Position numbers and translations under genes: made by a program
Shown here: positions 35,816 to 48,214 of the stretch, one piece after another
Layout: every line of letters starts with the position of its first letter
How positions within the stretch are numbered: position 1 is the first letter of the stretch
Notes under the pieces: model-generated
Seen by the model: only the letters and a program-made list of their open reading frames with translations
Database searches by the model: none
Told to the model about the DNA's origin: nothing
DNA from: Caenorhabditis remanei
Taxonomy: Eukaryota > Nematoda > Chromadorea > Rhabditida > Rhabditidae
Direction of reading: 5' to 3'
DNA length: 64,000 nucleotides
Assembly: GCF_010183535.1 (NCBI RefSeq)
Contig: NC_071331.1
Span: 11,470,001 to 11,534,000 of the forward strand

Positions 35816-36227
35816 TGGTGTGTCCAAAGTTGCTACAACGACAAATCTGCGGCGTCCAAAGTTGATTTGTAGGTTTGTAGGTTTTGCAGGTTTCGCAGTT
35901 GAAAAATTAAGGATGAGCAATAACGCATAACTGCAAACCTGCAAATCTACAAATCAACTTTGGACACCGCAGATTTGTCGTTTTTGCTGTTTTGCAGCAA
36001 CTTTGGACGCACCATTTCATAGTCATAATGATGCGTCCAAAGTTGCTGCAAAACAGCAAAAACGACAAATCTGCGGTGTCCAAAGTTGATTTGTAGATTT
36101 GCAGGTTTGCAGTTATGCGTTATTGCTCATCCTTAATTTTTCAACTGCGAAACCTGCAAAACCTACAAACCTACAAATCAACTTTGGACGCCGCAGATTT
36201 GTCGTTGTAGCAACTTTGGACACACCA
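35816..36227. repeat. Near-perfect 412-bp palindrome (MITE-like)
   Basis: Arms of about 196 bp (35816-36011 and 36032-36227) are reverse complements with few mismatches, around a 20-bp centre. Each ar​m holds its own internal repeats of TCCAAAGTTG and ACAAATCTGCGG. It has no coding potential and lies between the two RING genes. Confidence 0.9.
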
Positions 36228-36429
36228 TAATGTTGCCTGTCAGTGAAAACATTAAGAATGAGCAAGGAAAGATTATTATCGATGGACAAGTCAATTACAG
36301 AAAAGTTTGCAAACTTATTGGTTGATTCTATTTAGTATAACAGAGAATGGTGATGAATCAAGAAAGCTTCTACAAAAATTTAACAGGACAACAATTCAAA
36401 CATCACTGACAATTATGTACAAAATATAA

Positions 36430-37794
36430 TTAATCAAGATCCGGTTCTTCGAGTTGATTGGACTTCTCTCTCATGAACAACTGAAGACAACTTCCAGCAA
36501 AGTTGGCGTATTTTTCATACCTCGGCGGTAGTTTGATCATTCTTCTCACATCATTTGTTACGTTGAGTCCATCACGGACCGCTTCCTCAATACTTGATTT
36601 ATCAATCCGGTTGTCATTTGCAAACGTTTTTCCAAGAGTTCCAGATTGATACATGTAAAATAAATCCACAATTTTACTCGTGCGAAGATCAAACTTCTTT
36701 CGTGAACCATAAAAGTTTCTGAGCGATTCCAACTTTTCAAGTGTTTTCTTCAACTCTCGTTTTTCGTCGACACTTTCGGCATTATTCATTTCGACACTTA
36801 AATCGGCTAAGCACTTTTCGACAACTTCTTTATAAACCCAACTGACACCGTTTAAGATTTCCATGACGGTGTTTATCATTGTGATCACTGCCGAAGAATT
36901 CGAAGCATGATCTACTCCGTTGCCTTCTGCTATTTTTTGCTCAAATTCTTCTATAGTTTTCCAACCTTCCGAGACCCAGGCGCACACTGTTGGAGCCAGA
37001 GTCATATGTTTACACTCACTCAGCTCCTTTTTGATGTTGTGCAATGCAAATGAAACAATAGATATCGCGCGGAGGTTGTAAGAAGTTTCACTCATCCCTT
37101 TGATGTTTATCATGGGAATCAACTTGTGTTGTTTTCCATCTGATCCATCGTGTTTGTTTCCATCAAGTACGCAATTTGCACATAAAGCAAAACTTCGAAC
37201 CAAAAGCATCTTCGTTTCCAATAGTTCCCCATCTTTAGTTTCAGACGAGAACTCAAAGTCTCCATCTTTTGATTTTGTCAATAGTTCTGATCGCATAGCA
37301 CATTCAACACAAACTCGGAGCTTTTCGTTGTACTTCTTGCATTCGGAACACTCTCCATCTCCAGAATACTACAAAATAGTCAATTGATGCGGGGACACCA
37401 GAAAACAAAAATCCTTACCTTCTGGTTTAACTTTAAATCAACTAAATCAGTCAGCGACACGGATTGCACTACGGTTCCAACCATCTCTTGAGCTTGATAA
37501 TTGATGTTTTTCAAATCGAAGGAATTCCCTTTTTCACAGATTGGACACGTTCCAGTTAGTTTCTTATCGAAGCATTTCTCACAAATTGAATGATTGCATG
37601 TTCCAATACACATCTTACGTGTTTCTAGATCTGCAAAAAAAGTCACTATGTCTAAACGGATTCTGATAAGTTTTTTGTGGTGTCCGAAAAAGTAAAAGCA
37701 GAACAACAAAGTTACTTCTTGGACGCATCTGAAACGCATACTCACCATACATATTTTTACATTTCAGACAGAAAACAGAACTCAGCATCGACAT
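36430..37794 (-). CDS. RING-finger protein of a nematode-expanded family, copy 2
   Basis: Exons 37794-37746, 37630-37419 and 37368-36430; 399 codons. C3HC4 RING: CLKC at residues 9-12, CIGTCNHSICEKCF, CPIC. It is followed by CSECKK...CVECAM and CANCVLDGNKHDG clusters, then a largely helical C-terminal half. It starts MSMLSSVFCLKCKNMYD, nearly the same as copy 1. The gene order (pseudocopy, copy 1, copy 2, all minus strand) indicates serial tandem duplication. Likely E3 ligase; partners unknown. Confidence 0.8.
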
Positions 37795-37871
37795 TTTAAG
37801 TCAAAATAATCAAAAGAAAATATCGAAGGAAACCTCGAAAACGGTGGGCTAGTCAATTCGGATAAGATGAT

Positions 37872-37905
37872 CGTTAGAGAAAGAGGGAGAGAGAGAGAGA
37901 CGACT
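37872..37905 (+). repeat. GA-rich tract upstream of RING gene 2
   Basis: AGAAAGAGGGAGAGAGAGAG and continuing, about 80 bp before the ATG on the other strand. Such pyrimidine/GA tracts are common near C. elegans transcription starts. Confidence 0.6.
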
Positions 37906-38120
37906 AGAGAAAATTAAGAGTGAGGAAGAAATGAAAAGGATAATAACAAGAATTCAGTTGATCTCGGAAGACCTATTTCTATATTTTTCTTGAACCTCGA
38001 TTTCCGTTAACCTAACATCTTTACTCGCTGTTTCAGATGCGGGGTCCCATAATATGTACTGCAAAACTAAAACAAAAAAGTTGTTAAGAATCAAAATCTT
38101 TATTATCACGGCAATGGAAA

Positions 38121-41100
38121 TCACGAAAATCTTGAAAACTGCCCGAAGCTTGGCACATTCGAACTCTCTTCTTCTTCCTCTTCCTCGACGAAAAATGCTT
38201 CGTTTCGATCGTAAGAAGTTCTGCAGAACGGACAATGTCCTTTGCGGAGACAAGCCATTTCAAAGTCATCCAGGTCGAACACCTGAAATCAAACATGAAT
38301 CATAAAACCATTTCCAGAGAACACCTATACCTTATTACACCCTTTACACTGAGCAATAGTGATACTTGGCATGACATTGAACAAGAATTTCGGAGCCAAT
38401 GGAGGCTGGAAGGTTTGAACAATAACATGTCCTCTTTCGAGTCTCGACAGAGAGTCTCGATTCAATATAATCTCTTTAACTCCTTTCTTGATAGATCTCA
38501 ATGGGTTATAATCATCATCTGCAAGCGGTGGTTCACTCTCAATCAGTTCTTTCGCTTCGTCAAAAGTGATGTCTTGTTCGATTTTGAATTCAATTAATGG
38601 GAGGACGTCGAATGAAACGAAGGAGATGATGAATGGAGTTTCACAATGAATACAGGAAGTTCCGCCGAGGAATGGGTTGTTCAGGCCACATCTGAAATAT
38701 GGAGTCAGTTCAATCGAAAGAATGTTTCAACACAAAAAATGCCATCTACAGATCATATACGAAACAGTCATTTTTGATACCGTGCAGTAAGATATACAAT
38801 TTGCCCTTTTTCAGTTGAAAATGACCAACTTTGTGTTACGACACTGATTGTCCCACAAAGTAAATTATGTATAAACCATACAGAACAGAGGTAGAGCTTC
38901 ATTTTTGTAGTTGACAACTTTTTTGTACGGACATTCTCTAGAGAGTTATGATCATTTTAAAGGGACTGCTCAAAAATCACTATATTTTGCACTGAACTGA
39001 GACGACACGGTACTGTACATCAACAACAAAACCAAACAAATTAATTATAATTTCTACAGTTTCAGCTAATACTCATTAAATCACAAAACATGGGAATCTG
39101 ATTTGAAGATGCCATTTTTTGTGAGCTGACCTATAACACATCGGCTGCATACTGTCCACATCTGTGAACGGTTTCGCTCGAATATTCAACGTCATCGTAT
39201 CGATTTGTCCATCCAATTCGAAATGAGGTCTAACTCTCAACCGAGTCAGCTGATCCAATGCAGTTCTCGCCGATTTGTAGGCACCCATCTCGCCAGCAAG
39301 TTTTGCAATTGTGAAATAGACAAAACTAAAATTTTGGAAATTATGAGGGGAACGTATTCGGACAACTCACACTTTGGAAATGTTATTGATGTAAGGAGTG
39401 AAGGTCAGATATCTTGCCATATTGAGGATGTTTTCATTCCTTTCAAATGAGAATGGTTGACTCTGAAAATGTACAAAATTCAGAAAATATCATGTCGTCT
39501 GTTCGTGAGGTCTCTTATGTACTTTTGATGTTCTGAGGTTATATTTCTGATTTCATCAGAAGATCTACAGTTTCACCGCTTTTAGATATTAGATTCTACA
39601 TTATTGAGTCAATTCTCTGTGTATTAACTCATTTTCTTTTACGTTTCTACAACTCACACAAAATATGAAAACTGGGTAATATGCATAGTATGCATCCGCG
39701 AATTGTGCTGCCTCTCTCGCTTTGCTCAGCAGTGTCAAATTCTCTTCCGATTGACTTCGATCCAAATATTGTTGACTCAGAAGCCAATAGTAGAAGCTGA
39801 AATTAGGGATGTTAAAAATGCGTTTTACGGCAACCTTCGCCTTTTTCATTTTCGCCGACGGCGATATTTGCCGCTTCAATTTCAGGCGAAGGCCGCTTTC
39901 GCCTGTTTTTAAAACGCAAATTTTTGACGCGTTTCATTTCCCAGTGGTAAAAAATGCTGTTTTTTTCTAACCAGTCGGTTCACGTCGCCTACCGGCGACT
40001 AAACCTCCTTTTCTACACCACCCTTCTACTTGTTACAATGTTTCCCACGCTTTTAAGAAATGAAGTCATTTGCAGAATGAAAAAGTTCTATAAATAATTT
40101 TCCCCGTGAACTCCTACTTCCCTATTTCGGAAATGAAAGCCACTGCTAGGCTTGAAAACCACGTTTTTTGACCTAGTGACCTAGTCGAGAGCTATTCTAA
40201 CTAAAAATAAATAGACGGGCATCAAGTGATGAAAATTTCTGATATTTTGGTCTAAGTTCGAAGAAAAACGGTTCAGTAGGAAGGGCGGTAGGATCGGCGA
40301 CAGACAGACAAACATACAGCCGTTTGCGTTTGTTAATAGTAAAGGTTTTGTGTAGAAATTAATTTCAAAAAGCGTAAAAAATGCTTGCCGAAAAATGAAA
40401 AGCGTTAATGAAAACCTGCGAGAAAAAAACTAAACAGGCGAAAATCGCCTGTCTTGGAAATGGATACGGTATTTTTCGCCTTATTGGGAAATGAAGCAGG
40501 CGCAGCGTGAAGGCGAAGGCCGCCCGCAACATCCCTAGCTGAAATACGATTTCATTTAGGTTACTGTATTTTAATCCTGTTATGATAATTTTCAAAAGAG
40601 AAATCCCTGTTTCTCCTTAAACATTAAGCTACTCATTATCCTTCTTAACAATTCATCTTTCTTTCCGAAGACTCACCCCGCATCCGCAAATCGGTTCTCA
40701 TCTACTGCATTCGAGGTGAGTTGCTCCAAAACATTCATAGCTTCTTGCTCTTTTCCAGCTCGATGGAATGCTTTCTGTGCTTCTTCGAATCTATCTCTTT
40801 CAGCAAGGAACCTGGCATACGGTAGGTACACGTCTTCCACATATTTCGGATGGCGATCAGCTATTGCGAAGGCCTGAAGATTTTTTATTAAATTTATTTC
40901 AAATAAAACAACTTAGACTAACAGCAGACTCTTTTGAAAATTGGTTCTAACAGTAAAAAAATTGAATACTGTTTCACGAGTATGATAGGAGTCTACACAA
41001 ATTACAGATTTCAATAGGTGATACATTATTTCTTTCATGCCTCCTAAAACTCACATCAGTCCAATGACCTGCATTTACATGCATATCCACTATAGACTTC

Positions 41101-44100
41101 ATATCATTTATACTCTGGAATATTCTCGAAGCGAGTCCAAATTCGTGTTTTCTGATGAAGTACGATGAGAGCTTCTTCATAGTTTCCAAATCTCCCTTGT
41201 CGATTTTATGAGAGATTTCGATGGCTCTGGAAATCAGGAAGGCGGTCCAAGGGAAAGTAAAAATGTGAGTGTGATAATTGTAAATTTAATGTATATACAT
41301 TTAGTTTGAAACTTATCTTCACTGTTTTTGATAATTGAAATAAGTTTCTTAGACCAAATGCGAGCAATTCGAACCAATTTTCTATTGATTCAAATACCTC
41401 ATTCCCCAAAACTTCCCCACTCACAATTCCAACCAATCATTCTCTATAATCAAGACTGTCGCCTTGTCCAAATCTCCAGATGAGATGAGCATCTCGGCTG
41501 CAATTTTCGGTTGATTCGCATCTCTTGCCCAACTTGCTCTCTTCCTCATTAACATTTTCTTGGTTTCTCCAGATGCAGTCGTCATTACTTCCTGGAATTA
41601 TTTATTGGTATTGAAACGATTTTAGAAATTTTTACGGTTTCGAGAAGTGCTTTTGAGTTTCAGTAAAGCGCATCGTCGCTAGATCAACACTAGTAAAAAC
41701 TTTTAAATGGAAAGCTGTCTTTAATTTTAGAGGCAATTCAAAAAACTAAAATGAAAAACAATTTCATTTTCAAGATGCCTACCTGAACATCCTCGAACAT
41801 TCTCATATCCGTGAACAACTCCATCGCCTTATTCTCAAATCCATTCTCCTTATAAATCTTCGACGCCTCACGGAATTTCTTCATGTATGCGCAGATGGTG
41901 GCACGAATGATGGCTTCTGTTTCACCATTTTCCTTTAGTTTCTGTAAGTTTTCAGTTATATTCAAAGGTCAATTCAAGAAAAGACACCTTTAACTCAAAA
42001 ATCATTCTCAACATTGCTCGATCTTTAACTCTTTTATAAGCCTTCATAGCGACGTCAAGTTCCAACGCATTCAATGCTTTTTCAGCCAGATATATCCAAT
42101 CGTTCTTCACAACTCCAAGACAAGCGATTCGGAAAGCTTCTCTGTGAAAGTAAATTGAATCGTAAAAACTCTATTGAGATTATTTGTCCCTTACTTGAAA
42201 TCATTCCTATCAATATATTGATACAAAATCACTGTATATGCCACTTCCAACGGAATCAGGCTATACTGTACCAGACAGAATGTCCTATTCTTCACAAATC
42301 CCAGCACATAACCAACTCCTCGGGAAGTGTGTCCAGGTGCCATTAGAGTTCTCACGTGTAACATCATATTGGTAGTGTAAGCGAATAGATTCTCATTAAC
42401 TGTATTGAATACAACACTATAACATCCGGGTTCTTGAAGAAGTGTCTCTCCAGTAGCAATATCCGACCATTTGCAGACTAAAGTGTCCTCAATCGAGGCA
42501 AGAATTGTTCGATTCGCGTTGATGTCTACACACTTGATTGGTGTTTTTCGGGTATCCAAAAGAATCGGGTAATCATTGTCAATCAACACTTTGTAGACAC
42601 ATCCATCAACGGTTCCAAGGACAAGAGTTTCACGGTGAGGGGGACCGCCGAGTACCTGGAATTAGTGGAGGGAGTCGAATTGTCGAGGGAGGCAGAGTGT
42701 ACTGATTTAAACTTGGAGAAACAGTAAAATAACAAAAGGTTTTACGGATTCATCTAAAAATAACTTACATCTTCGTTTCAATCAGAGCTTGCCAAACTTA
42801 AAAAGTTTCTAACTTACCCTCAAATACCTGACTACTGACTTCATATTCCATGACCTTTTCTTGATTCCCTTGAAGTCATAACACTCCAGTTTATCCTCAT
42901 TGCAAACAACCAGATGCCCATGCGTTACAACCTGAAAACACTTTTGCATTACTTTCATTGCACTATAACCTCATATGATTCGAATGTCCCTTACCATCAA
43001 CGAGAACTCCAAATCTTTTCGAATCGTGTCTTGCAGTGTATACTTCAGATATTTCCTCCGTTCCTGTTTATTCAATCCAGATGATTGCTTGTAGATTTGA
43101 ATTTTATCGGATAGTTGAATGGCGAGTTTTGTGTCGTACAATGACATTTTCTTAACGAGATCTTGACAACGAATGTTGCTGCTGGTACGGTACTCAAGAT
43201 TTTGTACGTAGACGTCGGTCATGGATTTTCTGGAAAAAAATTGAATAACGATGCCATGTCGTCAACGAGCGTTTTTGAGAATAAGAGTCTTTGAAAATGC
43301 TGGTTACGAAACGGCAACTTTGTACATCTGGAAGAGATTACAAACAATGGAGTACACGCCCATCACCAACACTAAAATAAAAGTATCGAGAAACGGGAAA
43401 ACCTGAAATAAATAATAATAAAAACATCTTAGGAAGAAAGCACATCTCACTCCTCAAATCCAAATTCTCACCTCACAGCATATCTCGCATGATCAACACA
43501 ATGAACTGTTGAAAAGATCAAATTGTAGCATGCAATAGTTCCATCTACACATCCCATTGCAATCGTGTTAGTGTTCGGACGAACTGCCACAGACCAAATC
43601 CAATGATCCATTTGAGCAACAGTGGAGAGCAGGACGCCTGGAAACAAAGGTTATCAGCATAAAATTTGAATATCTCTCAAATTCGAAACGTTATTGTAAC
43701 AGTATCCAATCAAAGTTTTCTGTTTTTTATCCGTCATAAGTATGAGGTCAGAATGTTCTCACTGCTTCATGAACTGGTCTACCACTTCTCATCCTTTTCT
43801 CCCATCTCACCTGTCCTCGTATAAATCTTCAATTTCCTATCCGACCCTCCAATCAACAAATATTCTCCCTGAATACAGTACTTAATACAGTGTGGTTCGA
43901 AGTCCAACTGTCTCGATTCCTTCAATTCTCCCTCCATTGTATAGAAAGAAAGAGTCTTGCTCCAGTCAATCACAGCCATTATCTCATCAATATTCGTCGG
44001 ATTTCCTTGAGAATCTTTCGGAGCAAATAGTTTGTTTGAGGAGAATGCGATACCCCAGACTGGTTCAGTACTATCACGTTGGATGATCATTGACGCTTCT

Positions 44101-45820
44101 TCGGTCTGAAAAATACAGAAATTTTGCTGTTTTATGAGTTTCAAATAATCATTGTGCAGCTCAGTTTTTATTACTATTAGAATGTTAAGACTATTTTTCT
44201 CACTTTGCTGTTACTACAGTATCGTCATAAAAGTTGTAAACTTTGCGATGCTGGAGTTGAAAATTTATAGAGTATTTAAGGAGTGTCGGAAAATGTTAAT
44301 AATTCAAGAAGCTTTTTGTTCAGGCCTTTCTAAAAGGTTGTTGCTCACCAAAATTATTTCTGCCACGAATTGGCAAATTTCAATGCTAAATAGAGAGCTG
44401 CGAGCTTTACATCGATAAGCTATAAGTCATGCTAATTTCCAAGTTTATAATTTTCTTACTGTTTCAAATCGATGCTCCAACCCGTTACCATGTTTTTAAG
44501 TTTCCTAATTTAAATTCTAGACTAAAATTGCTAACCACAATGGTTCCCTTCCTCAACGCAACAGTTCCATCTCCATGTCCAATTGCATAAACAGTTCCAT
44601 CCGTATTCCACGCACAACTACAACATCTCGTATTACTCCTCTGCTTCACCACATTCTTGTTCGTTGTTGACCACAGGCCGAACTCATTCAAAGCACAAGT
44701 TAGAAGGATTAGATTGACTGGATTGAACACCATAGATTGGATTACGTCGGTGTGACTGAAAGCGAACGGATTGATCTACCGAAAATTGGTTTTTATGAAG
44801 TTGTATCTACCTGTATCTCAGATATCCCTCATGCTTCTCATTCCATAGAATCACCAGTTTATCGGCTCCTCCAGAAGCGAACATCTCTCCATCATGAGAC
44901 CAGGCAACTGTGTAGACAAGGTCTTTGTGGCCTGGAAAATATAAGTTTTCATCGAAAGCAATTGCAAAAAAAATAAAAGTGCATTACACATCGGTACTAA
45001 TCAGTTGCTTAGAACAGGAAAAATTTCAAAACAAGTCATTTTCTCTGATGCATCAATTCCATGTTTTGTTTCAATCAAATTTGAATTTTTGTCACAACTC
45101 AATATTTTAAGATCTCTTATGTTGATTTGTTTGAAAGTATCTTCATTTAGTTTGAGGGAATTAGCAATATTTTGAACATAATTTCTGATTTATTTGTGGG
45201 AAGAGTGAACATTCTACTGAATAGTTAGTGGCGGTGATCATTCCTATCTCATCATTCCATTGAAAACAGTTTATCTGAAATTTGATGGAATGCTCAAAAG
45301 ATTGTAGGTCGTAATGAAACCTCTTATTGCTTTATTTTTACCTCGATTTGAAATAGGTAACTGTTTCAGTATTCCTATTATTTTTCTTCATTTTGAAACC
45401 ACATATTTCGTGTGTGGTATGATTAATTTCCAGATTTTCTCGGTGGTTCATGAATACGAAGCCTCCCGAAATAAGCAATCACAATTTTCCTCGTTTCGCT
45501 CTTCAATCAAGAGAATGATTGTTTCATTTTTTTTTTCCTTTCCAGTACGGTCGCGCTCAGCCATCAACTTATCAACCACCTGGATAAGAAGGAGATACCA
45601 CTTCATAAATTTCAGTCGTTTGACAAAAAATATACTGTTTCCGTCATCTGATTTCCAACTGGCTCATTTCTTTTGAATAATTTTACGAAGCCAAACAATC
45701 TCACCTTTCAAAATTTGCATCTGTCCACCTTCCGCCACATCAAACAGAAACAATTTGTTATCCGCCGCCAACAACAACTCGGATCCATCTGGTTTGAATG
45801 CCAAGTCATATACACACACT
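38121..45820 (-). CDS. daf-10: DAF-10, IFT122 orthologue (intraflagellar transport complex A)
   Basis: IFT-A subunit needed for retrograde transport in sensory cilia; loss in C. elegans affects dauer entry and chemosensation (known for the gene). Exons read on the minus strand: 45820-45705, 44931-44811, 44755-44536, 44105-43811, 43637-43472, 43229-42995, 42931-42818, 42655-42195, 42141-41988, 41941-41783, 41591-41425, 41226-41055, 40873-40677, 39796-39658, 39462-39371, 39325-39131, 38691-38331, 38282-38121. These total about 1175 aa. N-terminal WD40 repeats ([27 protein letters not shown]) are followed by a TPR/helical solenoid and a C-terminal zinc module (CYRCGLNN...CIHC, CKGC, CPFC) with an acidic run. 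The short first coding exon upstream of 45820 is not resolved. Intron 39797-40676 contains a transposon. Confidence 0.95.
39804..40537. mobile_element. hAT-type non-autonomous element in a daf-10 intron
   Basis: 734 bp with 10-bp terminal inverted repeats TAGGGATGTT and an exact 8-bp target duplication GCTGAAAT (39796-39803 and 40538-40545), the hallmark of hAT insertion. Subterminal GGCGAAGGCCGC motifs recur near both ends. No transposase frame. Confidence 0.9.
41015..41035 (+). ncRNA. Candidate 21U-RNA in a daf-10 intron, antisense
   Basis: Core at 40969-40976 (plus); CAAT gives a 5' T at 39 nt. Strand opposite to daf-10. Confidence 0.55.
45407..45427 (+). ncRNA. Candidate 21U-RNA in the large 5' intron of daf-10
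   Basis: Core at 45361-45368 (plus); TATT gives a 5' T at 39 nt. Confidence 0.55.
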
Positions 45821-46207
45821 CTGAAAATAAACACATGAATTTATAGAATCCCTGCATTCCAAAAATTGCTCATTCTTCACCAAATTCCCAAAAAAAAGTC
45901 TCATCATACTAATCCGGAAGAATAAGGATAGCTCGTATTCACTAATTAAATTAAGCCCCCGCCAAAAGAGATGTCTCTGAAGGGTGCCCATATGGAAGTG
46001 AGACAATATGAAAGACGCAAATGATATTAATTTATTTGTGGTAAATATCATCATACTCATCATCTTCTCCCCACTCTATTCATCATCTCCCCCATCATGG
46101 GGTTCAAAATTGGATACGGTACTTTTTGGAGAGAAAATCTGGAGAGATGGGCGGTCCGGTCTCTCTTATAAATACGCCGACGAGTCGTTGGTTTTCTTCA
46201 CTTTATC
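45821..46207. promoter_or_regulatory. Shared upstream region of daf-10 (-) and flp-1 (+)
   Basis: The two genes diverge from here with only about 390 bp between the first resolved daf-10 exon and the flp-1 ATG. It must hold the daf-10 start and proximal control of both a ciliary gene and a neuropeptide gene. A TATA-like TTATAAATA lies near 46165, about 40 bp before the flp-1 ATG. No clear full X-box (RFX site) was found. Confidence 0.5.
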
Positions 46208-48214
46208 ATGACTCTGCTCTACCAAGTGGGGTTATTACTCCTTGTGGCAGCAACATATAAGGTTCGTTTCACTTTTTCTTTTCTTGTTTGAATGTGGAAA
46301 AGAGTTTTTAGGTGTCGGCGGAATGCTGCACACCAGGAGCCACTTCTGACTTCTGCACCGTCTTCTCGATGCTCTCCACTATGGAACAAAATGAAGTGAT
46401 GAGCTATTTAGGTGAGGGGTTGGTTGGAGTAATGGAATTAAAAAAATATTGGGGAGAAAACTGAGAGTGAGTAGAGAAAGATATTAAGAAACTGTAAATG
46501 TTTATATGCTCAAACCAGGAAAAGAGATTCATGACACTCTGAAACTGAAGTTGCTTTATTAGTGTTCGGAACAGTTTATATATTTGGTTTAGATAAAGTC
46601 ACTAAAATAGGATCTTATAAACTAATCTTGCGAAAGCATCATTACAATCAGTTAGAATTTAAGTTCATCGGAAGGAGCTGAAACAGAACAGCTTATTTGG
46701 AGAATTTATTGTATCTCAATGTCCTTATAGCTTATTTAAATTATAGGTATAGAAATAATTTCAGCATCACTGATAGCGATTTTCTGAAACTTCAGTTTTT
46801 ATACTCTGGAACTAAAAGTGCTTTTTAGTGTTGTGAACTGATATTACTTGCATTTTGTATACAACAAATATGAGCTGAATTCAAATTCCGACGTCCTTTC
46901 GGCAGGCCCAGATAATAATAAAGGTGAATAAAATGTCGTTTAACTTACAATCAACTCTTGACACTCGAAAACTGTCGATTTGAAGTCAAATAGAAACGGA
47001 AGAATCTTTCAATTTGTGAAAATTTAGAAGTTGGCAATGCCAGGATTAGGTCTAGTAAGCTAATGAGAGCAGTGCTAGAAAGATGGATGGAAAAGCAACG
47101 CAGTATGTATTGAGCATATCTATTTCTCTGCTGTCTAAATTACTATTGTGAAACGGAAAGTTGTTTCTCTATTTCTGCAAGGCTGTCATGATTCAGTGTA
47201 AACTTCCTGCTTTGCCCGCGAAATTCAAGTAGAAAACCTAGGAACTCGAAATGGAAGATTCCATGGTAGCTGAGAACGGTTGAGTAGAAAATGATCTCAT
47301 TATGCAGCTGGGTCATTTCACTAAAACAAAATTTTTTTTTGGAAGCTTTGTAATTGTTTTCAAAGCTCAAGGCTGGTTGGGAAGTTTACTAGGAATCTCA
47401 TTACAAAAACGTAGGATAACCGCATGTTGAAACAGTAGAATATTTCTGCGACGTAATGGTTTTCCTCCTTTAATGAAAGTTAATGAGACATCATAGGAAT
47501 CAAGTAGGGGCAGACAGAACAATACAATTTAACAATTGATTTAATGCGGAGCTACGTCTTCTACTTCTAGTTCTAATTCTTCAAAAAGTTTTCCAATTCC
47601 AGGCGAAAACTGCGAGGCTGACGCCGAGGTTGCACTGCAAAAGATGGAGAAGAGAAAGCCAAACTTTATGAGATACGGTAGATCTGCAGGTGAGTGATAC
47701 TCTGATAAAAGAGCACAATTTCGTGCTCTTTTAGCCGTTAAGTCGCTGGGAAAGAAAGCCGGTTCAGACCCGAACTTCCTTCGATTCGGACGCTCTCAAC
47801 CCAACTTCTTGCGCTTCGGAAAGGCCAGTGGTGACCCGAATTTCCTCCGATTCGGTGAGATATTTTAAAGATTTTTCAATAGGAATTTCAGGTTTTTCAG
47901 TTCATTTGCAAACAAAGATCCCATTGATAAAGCTAGTCAGTTAGGGATTAAAAACAAGAGGATTCAGAAATGAAGGCGTTCGAAATTTCAGGTAGAAGCG
48001 ACCCGAACTTCTTGAGATTCGGAAAAGCCGCCGCCGATCCAAACTTTTTGAGATTTGGAAAACGCTCCGCTGATCCCAACTTCTTGAGGTAAACCTATTG
48101 CATATTCAATGAAATCGGAAGTTCGCTCTACTGCTAATTTTCAGATTCGGCCGCTCATTTGACAACTTTGACCGTGAATCCCGCAAGCCCAACTTCCTCC
48201 GTTTCGGAAAGTAA
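46208..48214 (+). CDS. flp-1: FLP-1 FMRFamide-like neuropeptide precursor
   Basis: Exons 46208-46261, 46312-46411, 47603-47689, 47735-47854, 47992-48088, 48145-48214 give 175 codons. After the signal peptide and a spacer, eight peptides are bounded by K, R or KR sites and end in amidation Gly: KPNFMRYG, AGSDPNFLRFG, SQPNFLRFG, ASGDPNFLRFG, SDPNFLRFG, AAADPNFLRFG, SADPNFLRFG and KPNFLRFG. The set matches the known C. elegans gene, whose peptides modulate locomotion and other behaviours. Exons break inside peptide units, so alternative acceptors could change the set. The 1.19-kb intron 46412-47602 carries two minus-strand 21U candidates. Confidence 0.98.
46621..46641 (-). ncRNA. Candidate 21U-RNA in flp-1 intron 2, antisense
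   Basis: Core at 46679-46686 (minus); TAAT gives a 5' T at 38 nt. Confidence 0.55.
47368..47388 (-). ncRNA. Candidate 21U-RNA in flp-1 intron 2, antisense
   Basis: Core at 47428-47435 (minus); TAGT gives a 5' T at 40 nt. Confidence 0.5.

Noticed and set aside
38028..38035. Exact CTGTTTCA core near the daf-10 3' end
   Set aside because: No YRNT with T at 37-41 nt downstream; not listed as a 21U locus.
44459..44466. Exact CTGTTTCA core in a daf-10 intron
   Set aside because: The only YRNT nearby is at 43 nt, outside the spacing of the other sites, so support is weak.
45960..46000. Possible X-box (RFX site) ACTTCCATATGGGCAC on the minus strand
   Set aside because: The half-sites resemble the consensus but the spacer is 4 bp rather than the usual 2 and one half-site mismatches; not called.
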